Assembly: GCA_963705355.1 (NCBI GenBank)
Contig: OY970070.1
Span: forward strand, 558,001 to 622,000
Direction: 5' to 3'
Origin: COMBO-56-21 sp963705355
GTDB taxonomy: Archaea > Thermoplasmatota > Thermoplasmata > UBA10834
Length of the DNA: 64,000 bases
Part shown: piece after piece, positions 8,917-16,694 of the stretch
How positions within the stretch are numbered: position 1 is the first letter of the stretch
How the letters are laid out: every line of letters begins with the position of its first letter
Program-made: the position numbers and the translations under genes
The notes under the pieces: model-generated
Database searches by the model: none
Seen by the model: the letters and a program-made list of their open reading frames with translations, nothing else
Told to the model about the DNA's origin: nothing

Positions 8917-9924
8917 ATGAAGCGCATATGCGTGCTCCCTGGAGACGGCATCGGTCCTGAGGTAATCGAATCCGCCCTGAGCGTTCTCAGAAGTGTGACG
9001 GACGAGCTGGAATTCGTCTTCGCCGACATAGGGCAGGTTGCGCACGCCAAGACAGGCAGCTATCTCCCGGGAGATACCCTTCAGTTGATGAGATTATGCG
9101 ACAGTTCGCTCTTCGGAGCCGTCACCTCGGCCGAGGACCCGAACTACGACCCGCCTGTCCTGCGTTTCAGGAAGGAGCTAGACCTATACGCCAATCTGAG
9201 ACCGGTGAGAACTCTGGTGCATGTGCCGAACAGAACTCCCATCGACGTCGTCATAGTCCGTGAGAACTCGGAGGGGATGTACACTCAGAACGAGGTGTTC
9301 GACGACGTTGGCGTTACGACTCTTCGCCGGGTGACGAGGAAGGGCTCGGAGAGAATCGTGGAGTTCGCAATCCAATACGCTCTTGCGAACGGCCGCAGCA
9401 GAATCACCTGCGTTCACAAGTCGAACGTCTTGAGGGCGTCCGATGGGCTTTTCGTGAACACGTTTCGAGAGCTGATGAGGACGAAGGGCAAGGGGCTGCA
9501 TGCATCGGAGCAGTTGGTAGACTCCGCTGCGATGAAGCTCCTCACAGACCCGGCGATGTTCGATGTGATCGTGACGCTGAATCTGTACGGCGACATCCTC
9601 TCAGATGTTGCTGCTGGCGTCGCGGGCGGGCTCGGCTTCGCCCCGTCAGGGAACATTGGGCCGAGGCACTCGGTCTTCGAGCCCGCGCACGGTTCTGCTC
9701 CGGACATCTCAGGGAAAGGCGTGGCGAATCCGACCGCAGCCGTCCTCGCAGGAACGATGATGCTCAGGCACATCGGTCTGCCCGGTCCAGCTGAGAGAAT
9801 CGAGCGCGCTGTCTCTGAATTCTATTCCTCGGGTCATCTGACAGTCGACATGGGTGGCCGGCACGGGTCGAAGTCCTTCACAGAGCATATCTTGAGAAGC
9901 TTGTCGGCTCAGCCGCACCGCTAG
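8917..9924 (+). CDS. leuB: 3-isopropylmalate dehydrogenase family enzyme
   Basis: A 335-residue NAD-dependent beta-decarboxylating dehydrogenase. The nucleotide/fold start LPGDGIGPEV, the substrate-loop segment NLRPVR with VIVRENSEGMY, the metal-site NLYGDILSDVAAG and the coenzyme motif HGSAPDISGKGVANPTA are all present. The Asp in the last motif is typical of NAD rather than NADP use. By family this could be 3-isopropylmalate dehydrogenase (leucine), homoisocitrate dehydrogenase or a related enzyme. LeuB is favoured because the genome segment also encodes the isoleucine/valine pathway, but leuA, leuC and leuD are not in the window. Its last 4 bases overlap the convergent membrane-protein gene. 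Confidence 0.82.
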   Translation: MKRICVLPGDGIGPEVIESALSVLRSVTDELEFVFADIGQVAHAKTGSYLPGDTLQLMRLCDSSLFGAVTSAEDPNYDPPVLRFRKELDLYANLRPVRTLVHVPNRTPIDVVIVRENSEGMYTQNEVFDDVGVTTLRRVTRKGSERIVEFAIQYALANGRSRITCVHKSNVLRASDGLFVNTFRELMRTKGKGLHASEQLVDSAAMKLLTDPAMFDVIVTLNLYGDILSDVAAGVAGGLGFAPSGNIGPRHSVFEPAHGSAPDISGKGVANPTAAVLAGTMMLRHIGLPGPAERIERAVSEFYSSGHLTVDMGGRHGSKSFTEHILRSLSAQPHR

Positions 9925-10427
9925 AACTGTGGTCTGGCCTTGAGCCTGAAGGTCTCCAGCAGTCCCTCCCATTCCACCCTGAAGTAATGTGCCAAGGTTC
10001 CGGAAGAGCAGGCCTGCAGATAGCTGGTGTACCTGAGCGCTATCAAGGCGCATGTTGCAAGGCCGAGAAAAATCGCTTCTGGAGAAGAGAGCGGGCCCAG
10101 GTAGCTAGTCTCGACGAAGTCCATCGCCATGTGCACTCCCCAGAAGATGAGAGGTATGGCGAGCCTGGAGACAACCGACAGGGGGCCGACGACTGCGAGC
10201 GCCACGGGATTGTGGAACATCGATTTCCAGTGGCCGCCTGGATTCATGAGCGAGTGAAAATCGAAGACACTGTGGAATCCGTTCGCTTTCGCGTAGTTGC
10301 CCAAGCCGATCAGATGATCGAAGTCGATGAAGACCCCGAAAAGGAGCGCGATGAATGCATCGTTCCTGTCAAGATGCAAAACCTGAATCAGCAGAAGGCT
10401 CACGATCAGATGCGTTGCTGCAATCAT
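9921..10427 (-). CDS. membrane protein resembling YdjM/DUF457 metal-dependent hydrolases
   Basis: A 168-residue protein with about four hydrophobic segments. The N-terminal pattern MIAATHLIVSLLL, the FGVFIDFDHLIGLG motif and a later HxxxDFVET segment resemble the membrane-bound YdjM/DUF457 family, whose conserved His and Asp residues are thought to bind metal. The activity of the family is poorly defined, so only the family resemblance is proposed. The gene overlaps the end of the leuB-like gene by 4 bases and is followed upstream by tRNA-Leu on the same strand. Confidence 0.6.
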   Translation of the reverse strand: MIAATHLIVSLLLIQVLHLDRNDAFIALLFGVFIDFDHLIGLGNYAKANGFHSVFDFHSLMNPGGHWKSMFHNPVALAVVGPLSVVSRLAIPLIFWGVHMAMDFVETSYLGPLSSPEAIFLGLATCALIALRYTSYLQACSSGTLAHYFRVEWEGLLETFRLKARPQF

Positions 10428-10561
10428 CGTTCACCAACAGTTCGACTCTGCTTTGAATCAGATTCCCGCCACCCGTATATCTTCTTTGTGTGATGGGGCC
10501 TTGGGCGCGCAGTTCCCAGGAGAAATGAGTTCGCTACCGGACTTCCAAGTGTAAAGAAAAA

Positions 10562-10649
10562 TGGTGCGGGGGCTGAGATTTGAACTCAAGGACTCCTGCG
10601 AGACCAGACCCTCAATCTGGCGCCGTTGACCGGGCTTGGCTACCCCCGC
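10562..10649 (-). tRNA. tRNA-Leu, anticodon GAG
   Basis: The minus strand folds as a class II tRNA. The 7-bp acceptor stem is GCGGGGG with CCCCCGC, and the anticodon stem is CCAGA/TCTGG around the loop TTGAGGG, giving anticodon GAG (complement of 10611-10613), which reads CUC/CUU leucine codons. A long variable arm typical of tRNA-Leu follows, then a T arm with loop TTCAAAT. The 3' CCA appears to be encoded at 10562-10564. No intron is needed to fold it. Confidence 0.95.
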
Positions 10650-10880
10650 AGATTCTGCTGGATATCCGACCATATGTATCTCTTGATTAAAGCCTTTCGG
10701 GACTTGATTCTGGGTGGCGGAGAAGGAATCTCTCGCGGGGTTTCCATGCCGACTCGCCGCACTATCTACCTGATTTCAGCCTCTGCTCCTACTAACTATA
10801 TACGTGATGCCGATACCGGAACAAGCTTCGCCTAATCATGCGGATTTCGGAAGCAACCCTATCCAAAGGAGAGCGCAGAA

Positions 10881-12347
10881 ATGATCGGATTCCCAAAGGG
10901 GAAGGTCGCGTTCCACATGTTCCAGAAGGACGATCTGGACTCGCTGCACTGGGGAACGCTGGATGTGCTTGAAAACGCTGGCATCAAGGTCTTCAGCAAG
11001 GAATGCCTGAAGCTACTGGAGGACGCTGGGTCCGCGGTCGACCACAAGACAAGCAACGCGAAGATCCCGGGGAACCTCGTCGAGGAGGCGATTCGCAAGG
11101 CGAAGAAGAACATTACGCTCTGCGCGAGGAGTCCCAAGTATGACGTGGTCCTCGACGGCAGAAGGATCTTCTGCACGACCGACGGAAACGGCACCAGCGT
11201 CATGGACTTCGACACCGGCAAAAGAAGAATGTCGACGAGCGCGGATCTTGCCATGGTCGGCAAGGTCGCTAATGCGCTGGACTCGGCGCACATATTCTGG
11301 CCGTGTGTCAGTAGTCAGGACGTGCCGGACCACATCCGACACGTTGTGGACCTCAAGGTCTCATTGTCTAGCATCGAAAAGCATGTGCAAGTCGAGACCA
11401 CTAGTCACAGACGAGAGGCGAGGTGGTTGGTGGAAATCGGCGCCGCCCTCGCAGGCGGCGAGAAGGCGCTCAGGAGAAGACCGATCTTCTCATCGATGCA
11501 CTGCCCGTTCTCCCCGCTGCAGCTTGATGGCGGCTCGACTGAGGGGGCATTGGTGCTCGCGCGCGCGGGCGTGCCCATCTCATTCTACGGGATGCCGCAG
11601 GCGGGAATAACAGGCCCGGTCACACTCGCAGGGTCAATCGTCGTCAACAACGCGGAGGTCTTGGCTGGCATGACGATGGCTCAGCTCGCAGCTCCCGGAT
11701 CCCCGTTCATGTACGGAACTGGAGGCGCGGCTTTCGATATGAGGACCATGACGTGGGCCGGCGGAGGACCGGAGAGAGCGCTGATATCCGCAGGAGCGGG
11801 AGAGTTGTCCCACTACTATGGTTTCCCGATTCTGTGCGGCGGTATCGTGACCTCAGCGAAGCTTCCTGGTCCTCAAGCGTGCTACGAGAAGATGTCGAGC
11901 GGCTTGCCCCAGTTCTATGCCGGCTGCGACATGATCGCCGGCCTCGGACTGCTGGATGATGTCACCATGCTTTCCTACGAGCAGATGGTCATTGACGACG
12001 AGATGGCCAAAATCATGGCAAGACTTGCATTTGGAGTCACGGTCGACGATGATCACTTGGCGGTCGACCTCATCAAGAAGGTCGGCCCTGGCGGAAGCTT
12101 CCTGTCGGAGAGGCACACGATGCAGTGGCTGAATAAGGAGCATTTCCTCACCGACATAACCGACAGGAGAACGGGTGAGGCATGGGAGGCCGACGGCAAG
12201 AAGAGCGTCGTGGATCGGGCGAGGGCGAAGGCCGACAAGATAATGAGAGAGCACCAGGTCGCGCCGGTACCTCCGGATGTCGCACGCGAGTTCGAGACCG
12301 TCGTGAAAAACGCCGACAAGGACATAAGGGCGCACGGCCTCGACTGA
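10881..12347 (+). CDS. MttB-superfamily methyltransferase lacking pyrrolysine
   Basis: A 488-residue TIM-barrel-like protein of the trimethylamine methyltransferase (MttB) superfamily, which moves methyl groups from quaternary or tertiary amines to a corrinoid protein. Recognisable segments include LHWGTLDVLENAGIKV near residue 22, the Gly-rich GPVTLAGSIVVNNAEVLAG near 245 and GGIVTSAKLPG near 315. True trimethylamine enzymes read through an amber codon as pyrrolysine; this gene is continuous with no internal TAG. It therefore resembles the non-pyrrolysine branch, which includes glycine-betaine methyltransferases. No corrinoid protein or activator gene is adjacent, so the substrate is open. 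AAGGAGAG precedes the ATG, and a TATA-like box is at 10795-10804. Confidence 0.85.
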   Translation: MIGFPKGKVAFHMFQKDDLDSLHWGTLDVLENAGIKVFSKECLKLLEDAGSAVDHKTSNAKIPGNLVEEAIRKAKKNITLCARSPKYDVVLDGRRIFCTTDGNGTSVMDFDTGKRRMSTSADLAMVGKVANALDSAHIFWPCVSSQDVPDHIRHVVDLKVSLSSIEKHVQVETTSHRREARWLVEIGAALAGGEKALRRRPIFSSMHCPFSPLQLDGGSTEGALVLARAGVPISFYGMPQAGITGPVTLAGSIVVNNAEVLAGMTMAQLAAPGSPFMYGTGGAAFDMRTMTWAGGGPERALISAGAGELSHYYGFPILCGGIVTSAKLPGPQACYEKMSSGLPQFYAGCDMIAGLGLLDDVTMLSYEQMVIDDEMAKIMARLAFGVTVDDDHLAVDLIKKVGPGGSFLSERHTMQWLNKEHFLTDITDRRTGEAWEADGKKSVVDRARAKADKIMREHQVAPVPPDVAREFETVVKNADKDIRAHGLD

Positions 12348-12370
12348 GCCCGCTCAAACAAATAGGATTC

Positions 12371-12392
12371 CGCAGGCGCTCCCGGGCCTGCG
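12371..12392 (+). terminator. intergenic hairpin between the MttB-like gene and threonine synthase
   Basis: A perfect 7-bp stem CGCAGGC/GCCTGCG closes an 8-base loop in the 74-base gap. It could end the upstream transcript or shape the threonine synthase leader; there is no T run after it, so terminator function is uncertain. Confidence 0.3.
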
Positions 12393-12421
12393 ACCAAATC
12401 AATTCGACCTAGAGGTGTGAC

Positions 12422-13366
12422 TTGATCCCGCTGGAACTCATCAGAGAGTTCGAGAAGCAGATGAAGGCCCTCAGGATAGGGGGCACAACGACGACCCGGG
12501 CGCAGAAACTCGAGAAGCGGCTGGGGATTAGAAGGCTCCACGTGAAGCTCGAGGGCGAGAATCCGTCGGGCACGCACAAGGACAGGGTGGCGCTCCTTCA
12601 CATCTTGGACGCGCGAGCGAAGGGCATGAATGCCGTGACGGCAGTCAGCTGCGGCAACTACGGGGCGGCACTAGCGTATGTGGCCGACAAGCTGAACATG
12701 AGCGCACACGTCTACATACCCGCCGACTTCGCCGCGCCCAGACGGGGGGACATCGAACGGTGGGGCAGCAAGGTCGTGAGCGTCAGCGGGGATTACGAGG
12801 CCGCACTGCGCAAATCCGCAGCCGATGCGGCCGCCAACAACTGGTACAATGCGAACCCCGGAGGCAACAACAGGGAGATCGGATTGTACGCATACACATT
12901 CATCGCCAAGGAGATCGCGCAATCGCTCGGGAGACAGCCGGACTGGGTCTCGGTCCCCGTGGGGAACGGGTCACTAATAGGAGGGATCTGGCACGGCTTC
13001 AGGTCGATGGGGATGAAGCCCAGGATGCTAGGGGTCTCCAACAACAACTCCGCTGTGCACGGGGTGGCGAGCGGTCTCAAGGAGAAACTCGATGTCCCCA
13101 ACCTGATGATCACCGAGATCAACGAGCCGCTGTCCGGCAATTTCCTTGCTGACTCGGACGAGGCCTTAGGAGCCATGCTGGAATCGAACGGCACTGGTAT
13201 CGAGGTCCCCGACGAGGACCTAGTCAGAGCCGCCGAGGTGATCAAGCAAGAGGAGGGTCTCGACATCCTCCCCGCATCAGCAGGAGCTGTCTGGGGAATC
13301 ACCAAGCTAGATTCTAGGAACCACGTGTTCGTGGCGGTGCTCACGGGCCGAGGGCATTTCAGGTAA
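12422..13366 (+). CDS. thrC: threonine synthase (PLP fold type II)
   Basis: This PLP enzyme converts O-phosphohomoserine to threonine. The PLP lysine lies in NPSGTHKDR (Lys53), followed by the Asn-containing SCGNYGAALA segment and a later PVGNGSLIGGIW phosphate-binding loop. At 314 residues it is shorter than typical threonine synthases (350-480), mainly lacking N-terminal extension, so a threonine-synthase-like deaminase cannot be excluded. The start is TTG with GAGGTG at the right distance. Homoserine dehydrogenase is encoded far away at 59945-60988, so the threonine pathway genes are scattered. A short gap from the MttB-like gene leaves open whether the two share a transcript. Confidence 0.8.
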   Translation: MIPLELIREFEKQMKALRIGGTTTTRAQKLEKRLGIRRLHVKLEGENPSGTHKDRVALLHILDARAKGMNAVTAVSCGNYGAALAYVADKLNMSAHVYIPADFAAPRRGDIERWGSKVVSVSGDYEAALRKSAADAAANNWYNANPGGNNREIGLYAYTFIAKEIAQSLGRQPDWVSVPVGNGSLIGGIWHGFRSMGMKPRMLGVSNNNSAVHGVASGLKEKLDVPNLMITEINEPLSGNFLADSDEALGAMLESNGTGIEVPDEDLVRAAEVIKQEEGLDILPASAGAVWGITKLDSRNHVFVAVLTGRGHFR

Positions 13367-13393
13367 TCGACACACCCGCTGCATTGTACATTT

Positions 13394-13441
13394 ATGCGCA
13401 TGCGTACACGCATTAGGTCCCTCGTGGCCAAGATTTTAATA
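13394..13441 (+). promoter_or_regulatory. ilv operon promoter with upstream inverted repeats
   Basis: A TATA-like box TTTTAATA lies at 13434-13441. Upstream are the palindrome ATGCGCAT (13394-13401) and the inverted repeat ATGCGT-AC-ACGCAT (13400-13413), a plausible regulator site. The expected transcript start, about 26 bases downstream of the box, falls at the ATG of the leader reading frame. Confidence 0.5.
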
Positions 13442-13465
13442 CGAGCGGGGATATTGCGAACACTG

Positions 13466-13552
13466 ATGCAAGAGTCCGCTGGACAAGGTGATTTGGTGCC
13501 AATTCTGGTCGTTCTAGGGGTCCTTGTCGACCTGCGGATCTTGCGCCCGTGA
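13466..13552 (+). CDS. putative branched-chain-rich leader peptide of the ilv operon
   Basis: A 28-codon reading frame starts with ATG at 13466 and stops with TGA at 13550-13552. Thirteen of its 28 residues are Leu, Val or Ile, all within residues 10-26 (LVPILVVLGVLVDLRIL). It lies 52 bases upstream of acetolactate synthase, the first enzyme of branched-chain amino acid synthesis. No ribosome binding site precedes it, but the TATA-like box places the transcript start almost at the ATG, so leaderless translation is possible. Bacterial ilv operons use such peptides for attenuation. That this frame is translated, or regulates anything in an archaeon, is inference; a chance hydrophobic frame is the alternative. 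Confidence 0.5.
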   Translation: MQESAGQGDLVPILVVLGVLVDLRILRP

Positions 13553-13587
13553 TGGAACCTCCAACCTTGGTCGTGTCCGTGCGGGCG
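13482..13587 (+). promoter_or_regulatory. candidate attenuator-like RNA pairings in the ilvB leader
   Basis: Several pairings can be drawn. GACAAGG (13482-13488) matches CCTTGTC (13522-13528). CGACC (13528-13532) can pair with GGTCG either upstream (13507-13511) or downstream (13569-13573), which are mutually exclusive. CGCCCG (13544-13549) matches CGGGCG (13582-13587), just before the ilvB ribosome binding site GAGGAG (13592-13597). An imperfect 14-base direct repeat (13499-13512 and 13561-13574) underlies the alternatives. No energies were computed. Confidence 0.35.
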
Positions 13588-13604
13588 AATTGAGGAGTGT
13601 GTAG

Positions 13605-15293
13605 ATGATGAACGGTGCTAGGGCCGCTGTGGAGTTGCTCGAGAAGCAGAACGTGCAGGTGATGTTCGGCATTCCAGGCGGAGTCCTGCTCCCGTTCTAC
13701 GACGAGCTCCTGCAATCAGATATCAGGCACATACTGGTCAGGCACGAGCAGTGCGCGGGCCACATGGCTGACGGCTTCGCCCGTGTGTCGAAGAGACCTG
13801 GCGTCTGCATCGCCACGTCCGGTCCCGGGGCGACCAATCTGGTGACGGGCGTAGCGACCGCTTTCATGGACTCGTCCCCGATGGTCGCGATTACAGGGCA
13901 GGTGGAGACCGACAAGCTCGGCAACGACGCCTTCCAGGAGGCCGACTCGTTCAGCCTCATGATGCCAGTGACGAAGCACAACTTCAGGGTCACGGACCCG
14001 AAGGTGTTCCCGGAGACGATGAAGAAGGCGTTCATGATCGCCACGACCGGGAGATTCGGCCCCGTTCACATCGACATACCAGTCGACATCTTCCGCGCTG
14101 AGATAACGGACGAGCAGATGCAGAAGGAGGTCAGGGTCCCGAAGCCGAAAAGGAACCTCTCGGATCTGCTCGACGCGATCAAGCTGCTGGAGAAGGCGGA
14201 GCGGCCGACCATCATGGTTGGCGGGGGCGTTGCCTGGTCCCAGGCAGGCCAGGACATCGTCCGCCTCGCCGAGATGCTGATGGCGCCGATCGTGACGACC
14301 CTGATGGCAAAGGGGTCAGTGCCCGAGAACCATCCGCTCGTGCTCGGAGTGTGCGGAATGCACGGGCGGCAGGTCGCGAACTACGCTCTGAACAACTGCG
14401 ACGTCCTGCTTGCGATCGGGACGAGGTTTAGCGACCGCGTCACGGGCAAGCTGAGCGAGTTCGGCACCAGGACGAAGGTCGTCCACGTGGACATCGACTC
14501 GTCTGAGATCGGCAAGAATGTGAAGGGCAGGGTCGGCCTCGTGGGCGACGCTTGGACGGTCGTGAACGCTCTCATAGCTGGGCTGCAGAAGAGGGCCAAA
14601 GCCCCCACGTGGAAAGCGAAGATCATCGAGCTCAACAAGCAGTGCACGTGCGACTACGACCTGCGCTCAGACCCGCTCAAACCCCAGAAGGTCATCCACG
14701 AGCTATCGAAGAACCTTCCGGACGATGCCATCGTCACAACTGAAGTGGGCCAGAACCAGATGTGGGCCGCTCACTTCTTCAAGTGCTACGGCAAGCGCAT
14801 GTTCATCACCTCCGGCGGGCTGGGGACCATGGGCTTCGGATTCCCCGCGGCCATGGGCGCGAAGATCGCCAGGCCGCAGAGCGTCGTCGCGGACATTGCG
14901 GGGGACGGCAGCCTTCAGATGGTGTCCCATGAGTTCGCGACCGCGGTTGAGAACGACATACCAATCATGGTCTGCCTGATGAACAATGGCTGGCTCGGGA
15001 TGGTCAAGCAGTGGCAGAAGCTGTTCTACGGCTCGAGGTACATGGCGACGAGGTTCGCCGGTGGGACGCCCGACTTCGTGAAGCTCGCCGAGGCCTATGG
15101 TGCAGAGGCCGTAAGGGTCGAGAGGCATTCCGAGGTGGCTGAGGCGATAAAGAGAGGTGCGAAGGCCGACGTTCCGTTCCTGATAGATTTCGTCATTGAT
15201 CCGGAAGAGGACGTGCTCCCGATGACGCCGCCCGGAATGACCTCCGCGGACTGGATCAAGGGGAGATGCCAGTGGAAAGGCGAGGTGTGTTGA
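13605..15293 (+). CDS. ilvB: acetolactate synthase, large (catalytic) subunit
   Basis: A 562-residue ThDP and FAD enzyme condensing pyruvate with pyruvate or 2-oxobutyrate, the first common step to valine, leucine and isoleucine. The ThDP-activating Glu is in RHEQCAGHMADGFAR (Glu48). The family loop SGPGATNLVTG follows, and the ThDP/Mg motif begins GDGSLQM near residue 433 and ends with NN about 27 residues later. Full domain order (PYR, central, PP) is intact. GAGGAG precedes the ATG by 7 bases; a second ATG follows directly. The stop overlaps the small-subunit start (TGATG). A leader with a peptide-like frame lies upstream. Confidence 0.96.
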   Translation: MMNGARAAVELLEKQNVQVMFGIPGGVLLPFYDELLQSDIRHILVRHEQCAGHMADGFARVSKRPGVCIATSGPGATNLVTGVATAFMDSSPMVAITGQVETDKLGNDAFQEADSFSLMMPVTKHNFRVTDPKVFPETMKKAFMIATTGRFGPVHIDIPVDIFRAEITDEQMQKEVRVPKPKRNLSDLLDAIKLLEKAERPTIMVGGGVAWSQAGQDIVRLAEMLMAPIVTTLMAKGSVPENHPLVLGVCGMHGRQVANYALNNCDVLLAIGTRFSDRVTGKLSEFGTRTKVVHVDIDSSEIGKNVKGRVGLVGDAWTVVNALIAGLQKRAKAPTWKAKIIELNKQCTCDYDLRSDPLKPQKVIHELSKNLPDDAIVTTEVGQNQMWAAHFFKCYGKRMFITSGGLGTMGFGFPAAMGAKIARPQSVVADIAGDGSLQMVSHEFATAVENDIPIMVCLMNNGWLGMVKQWQKLFYGSRYMATRFAGGTPDFVKLAEAYGAEAVRVERHSEVAEAIKRGAKADVPFLIDFVIDPEEDVLPMTPPGMTSADWIKGRCQWKGEVC

Positions 15294-15655
15294 TGGAAGT
15301 GATGATGTTGCTGGTCTACGACCAGCCGGGCGTGATGCAGCGAGTAATGGGCGAGTTCAACAGAAAACGCATAAACGTCGAGACCATCGTGGTCGGGAAG
15401 TGCGAGGTGCCCGACAGGGCCAGGATAGTACTGTCGATCGCCGACAAGGACAAGGCCCTGAGCGTTATCGAGCACATCCGCGCGCTCCACGAAGTCATAG
15501 AGGCAGACCTGGTGGACCAGACGAGGCATGAGGCATACGCGCTGATCTTCGGCAAGGAGGGCGTGTGCAGGGTCACTGGGACCGTCGATGAGGTGGACTC
15601 GATAGTCAATAAGAGCCAGCCGGAGAGATACATACAGGCGATGAATGCGATCTGA
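15293..15655 (+). CDS. ilvN: acetolactate synthase, small (regulatory) subunit
   Basis: The ACT-domain subunit that activates IlvB and usually confers feedback inhibition by valine. Residues 1-70 show the ACT pattern (LLVYDQPGVMQRVMGEFNRK, INVETIVVG). The protein is 120 residues, shorter than the typical 160-170, so the C-terminal domain is reduced, though a segment YALIFGKEGVCRVTG near 88 remains. The ATG overlaps the ilvB stop by one base and has GAGGTG five bases upstream, so translation is probably coupled. An upstream in-frame GTG exists but would extend into ilvB. Confidence 0.93.
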   Translation: MEVMMLLVYDQPGVMQRVMGEFNRKRINVETIVVGKCEVPDRARIVLSIADKDKALSVIEHIRALHEVIEADLVDQTRHEAYALIFGKEGVCRVTGTVDEVDSIVNKSQPERYIQAMNAI

Positions 15656-15672
15656 TGGGAGTGTGAACAGAG

Positions 15673-16653
15673 ATGGCCAAGATATATTACAACAAGGACG
15701 CGAACCTCAAGGTGCTCAAGGGCAAGAGAGTGGCAGTGATAGGCTACGGAATCCAGGGCAGGGCGCAGTCCCTGAACCTGCGCGACAGTGGCCTGGACGT
15801 CGTGCTGGGCCTGAACCTCAAGGACGAGACCTGGAAGAGGGCCAAGGCGGACAAGATGAAGATTGTGAGCATCCCAGACGCCGTGAAGAGCGCGGACATC
15901 GTCATGATGCTGATCCCTGACGAGGTGCAGAAGAGCGTGTACGACAAGGATGTGGCGCCCTACCTGAGAAAGGGCATGGCTCTCGACTTCGCGCACGGGT
16001 TCAACATACATTTCAAGAGGATCGTTCCTCCGAAGAACATCGATGTGATCATGGTCGCGCCAAAAGGACCGGGCGCGTTGGTCAGGGAGACCTTTCTGGC
16101 AGGAATTGGTGTTCCCGCCCTGATTGCCGTGTATCAGGACCACTCGGGCAACGCCAAGAAGATAGCCCTTGCGCTGGCAAAGGGATTGATGGCCACCTCC
16201 AGGGGCGTGATCGAGACCACCTTCAAGGAGGAGACCGAGACCGACCTGTTCGGGGAGCAAGTTGACCTGTGCGGCGGCTCGAGCGCGCTGATCAGGACTT
16301 CATTCGACGTCCTAGTGGAGGCAGGGTATCAGCCCGAGATCGCCTACTTCGAGGTGCTGCACGAGCTGAAACTCATCATCGACCTCGTGCAGAAAGGAGG
16401 CATCGAGGGAATGTGGGACGGCGTTTCGAACACTGCGGAATACGGTGGAAGGACCCGCGGCGGCGTGATCATCGACGATCGGACCAAGGAAACCATGAAA
16501 GACATACTCATGGGCATCCAGTCTGGTAAGTTCGCTGCCGAATGGGTCGCGGAGCACGATGCTGGGATGCCAACTCTGACCAGGCTGAGAGAAGAGGGCA
16601 GGAAGTCTCAGATCGAGGCTGTCGGCAGAAGGATCAGAAAGATGTTCGAGTGA
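15673..16653 (+). CDS. ilvC: ketol-acid reductoisomerase (class I)
   Basis: It isomerises and reduces acetolactate to the dihydroxy acid. The 326-residue length is that of class I enzymes. Motifs include the dinucleotide fold AVIGYGIQGRAQ (21-32), the KGPG loop near 133, and the Mg/substrate segment ETDLFGEQ with CGGSSALI near 190-205. In the loop that selects the cofactor (GLNLKDETW, 46-54) the Arg and Ser residues that normally hold the NADPH phosphate are replaced by Asn, Asp and Thr, which suggests a preference for NADH. It is the third gene of the ilv operon, 17 bases after ilvN. No ilvD (dihydroxy-acid dehydratase) is in the window. Confidence 0.96.
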   Translation: MAKIYYNKDANLKVLKGKRVAVIGYGIQGRAQSLNLRDSGLDVVLGLNLKDETWKRAKADKMKIVSIPDAVKSADIVMMLIPDEVQKSVYDKDVAPYLRKGMALDFAHGFNIHFKRIVPPKNIDVIMVAPKGPGALVRETFLAGIGVPALIAVYQDHSGNAKKIALALAKGLMATSRGVIETTFKEETETDLFGEQVDLCGGSSALIRTSFDVLVEAGYQPEIAYFEVLHELKLIIDLVQKGGIEGMWDGVSNTAEYGGRTRGGVIIDDRTKETMKDILMGIQSGKFAAEWVAEHDAGMPTLTRLREEGRKSQIEAVGRRIRKMFE

Positions 16654-16694
16654 TCCTGCCGACGAATGCCAGTCAGCGTCCCGAGGGTGAGGAA

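Noticed and set aside
10881..12347. Pyrrolysine-encoding trimethylamine methyltransferase
   Set aside because: The gene has no in-frame TAG, so it is a non-pyrrolysine family member.
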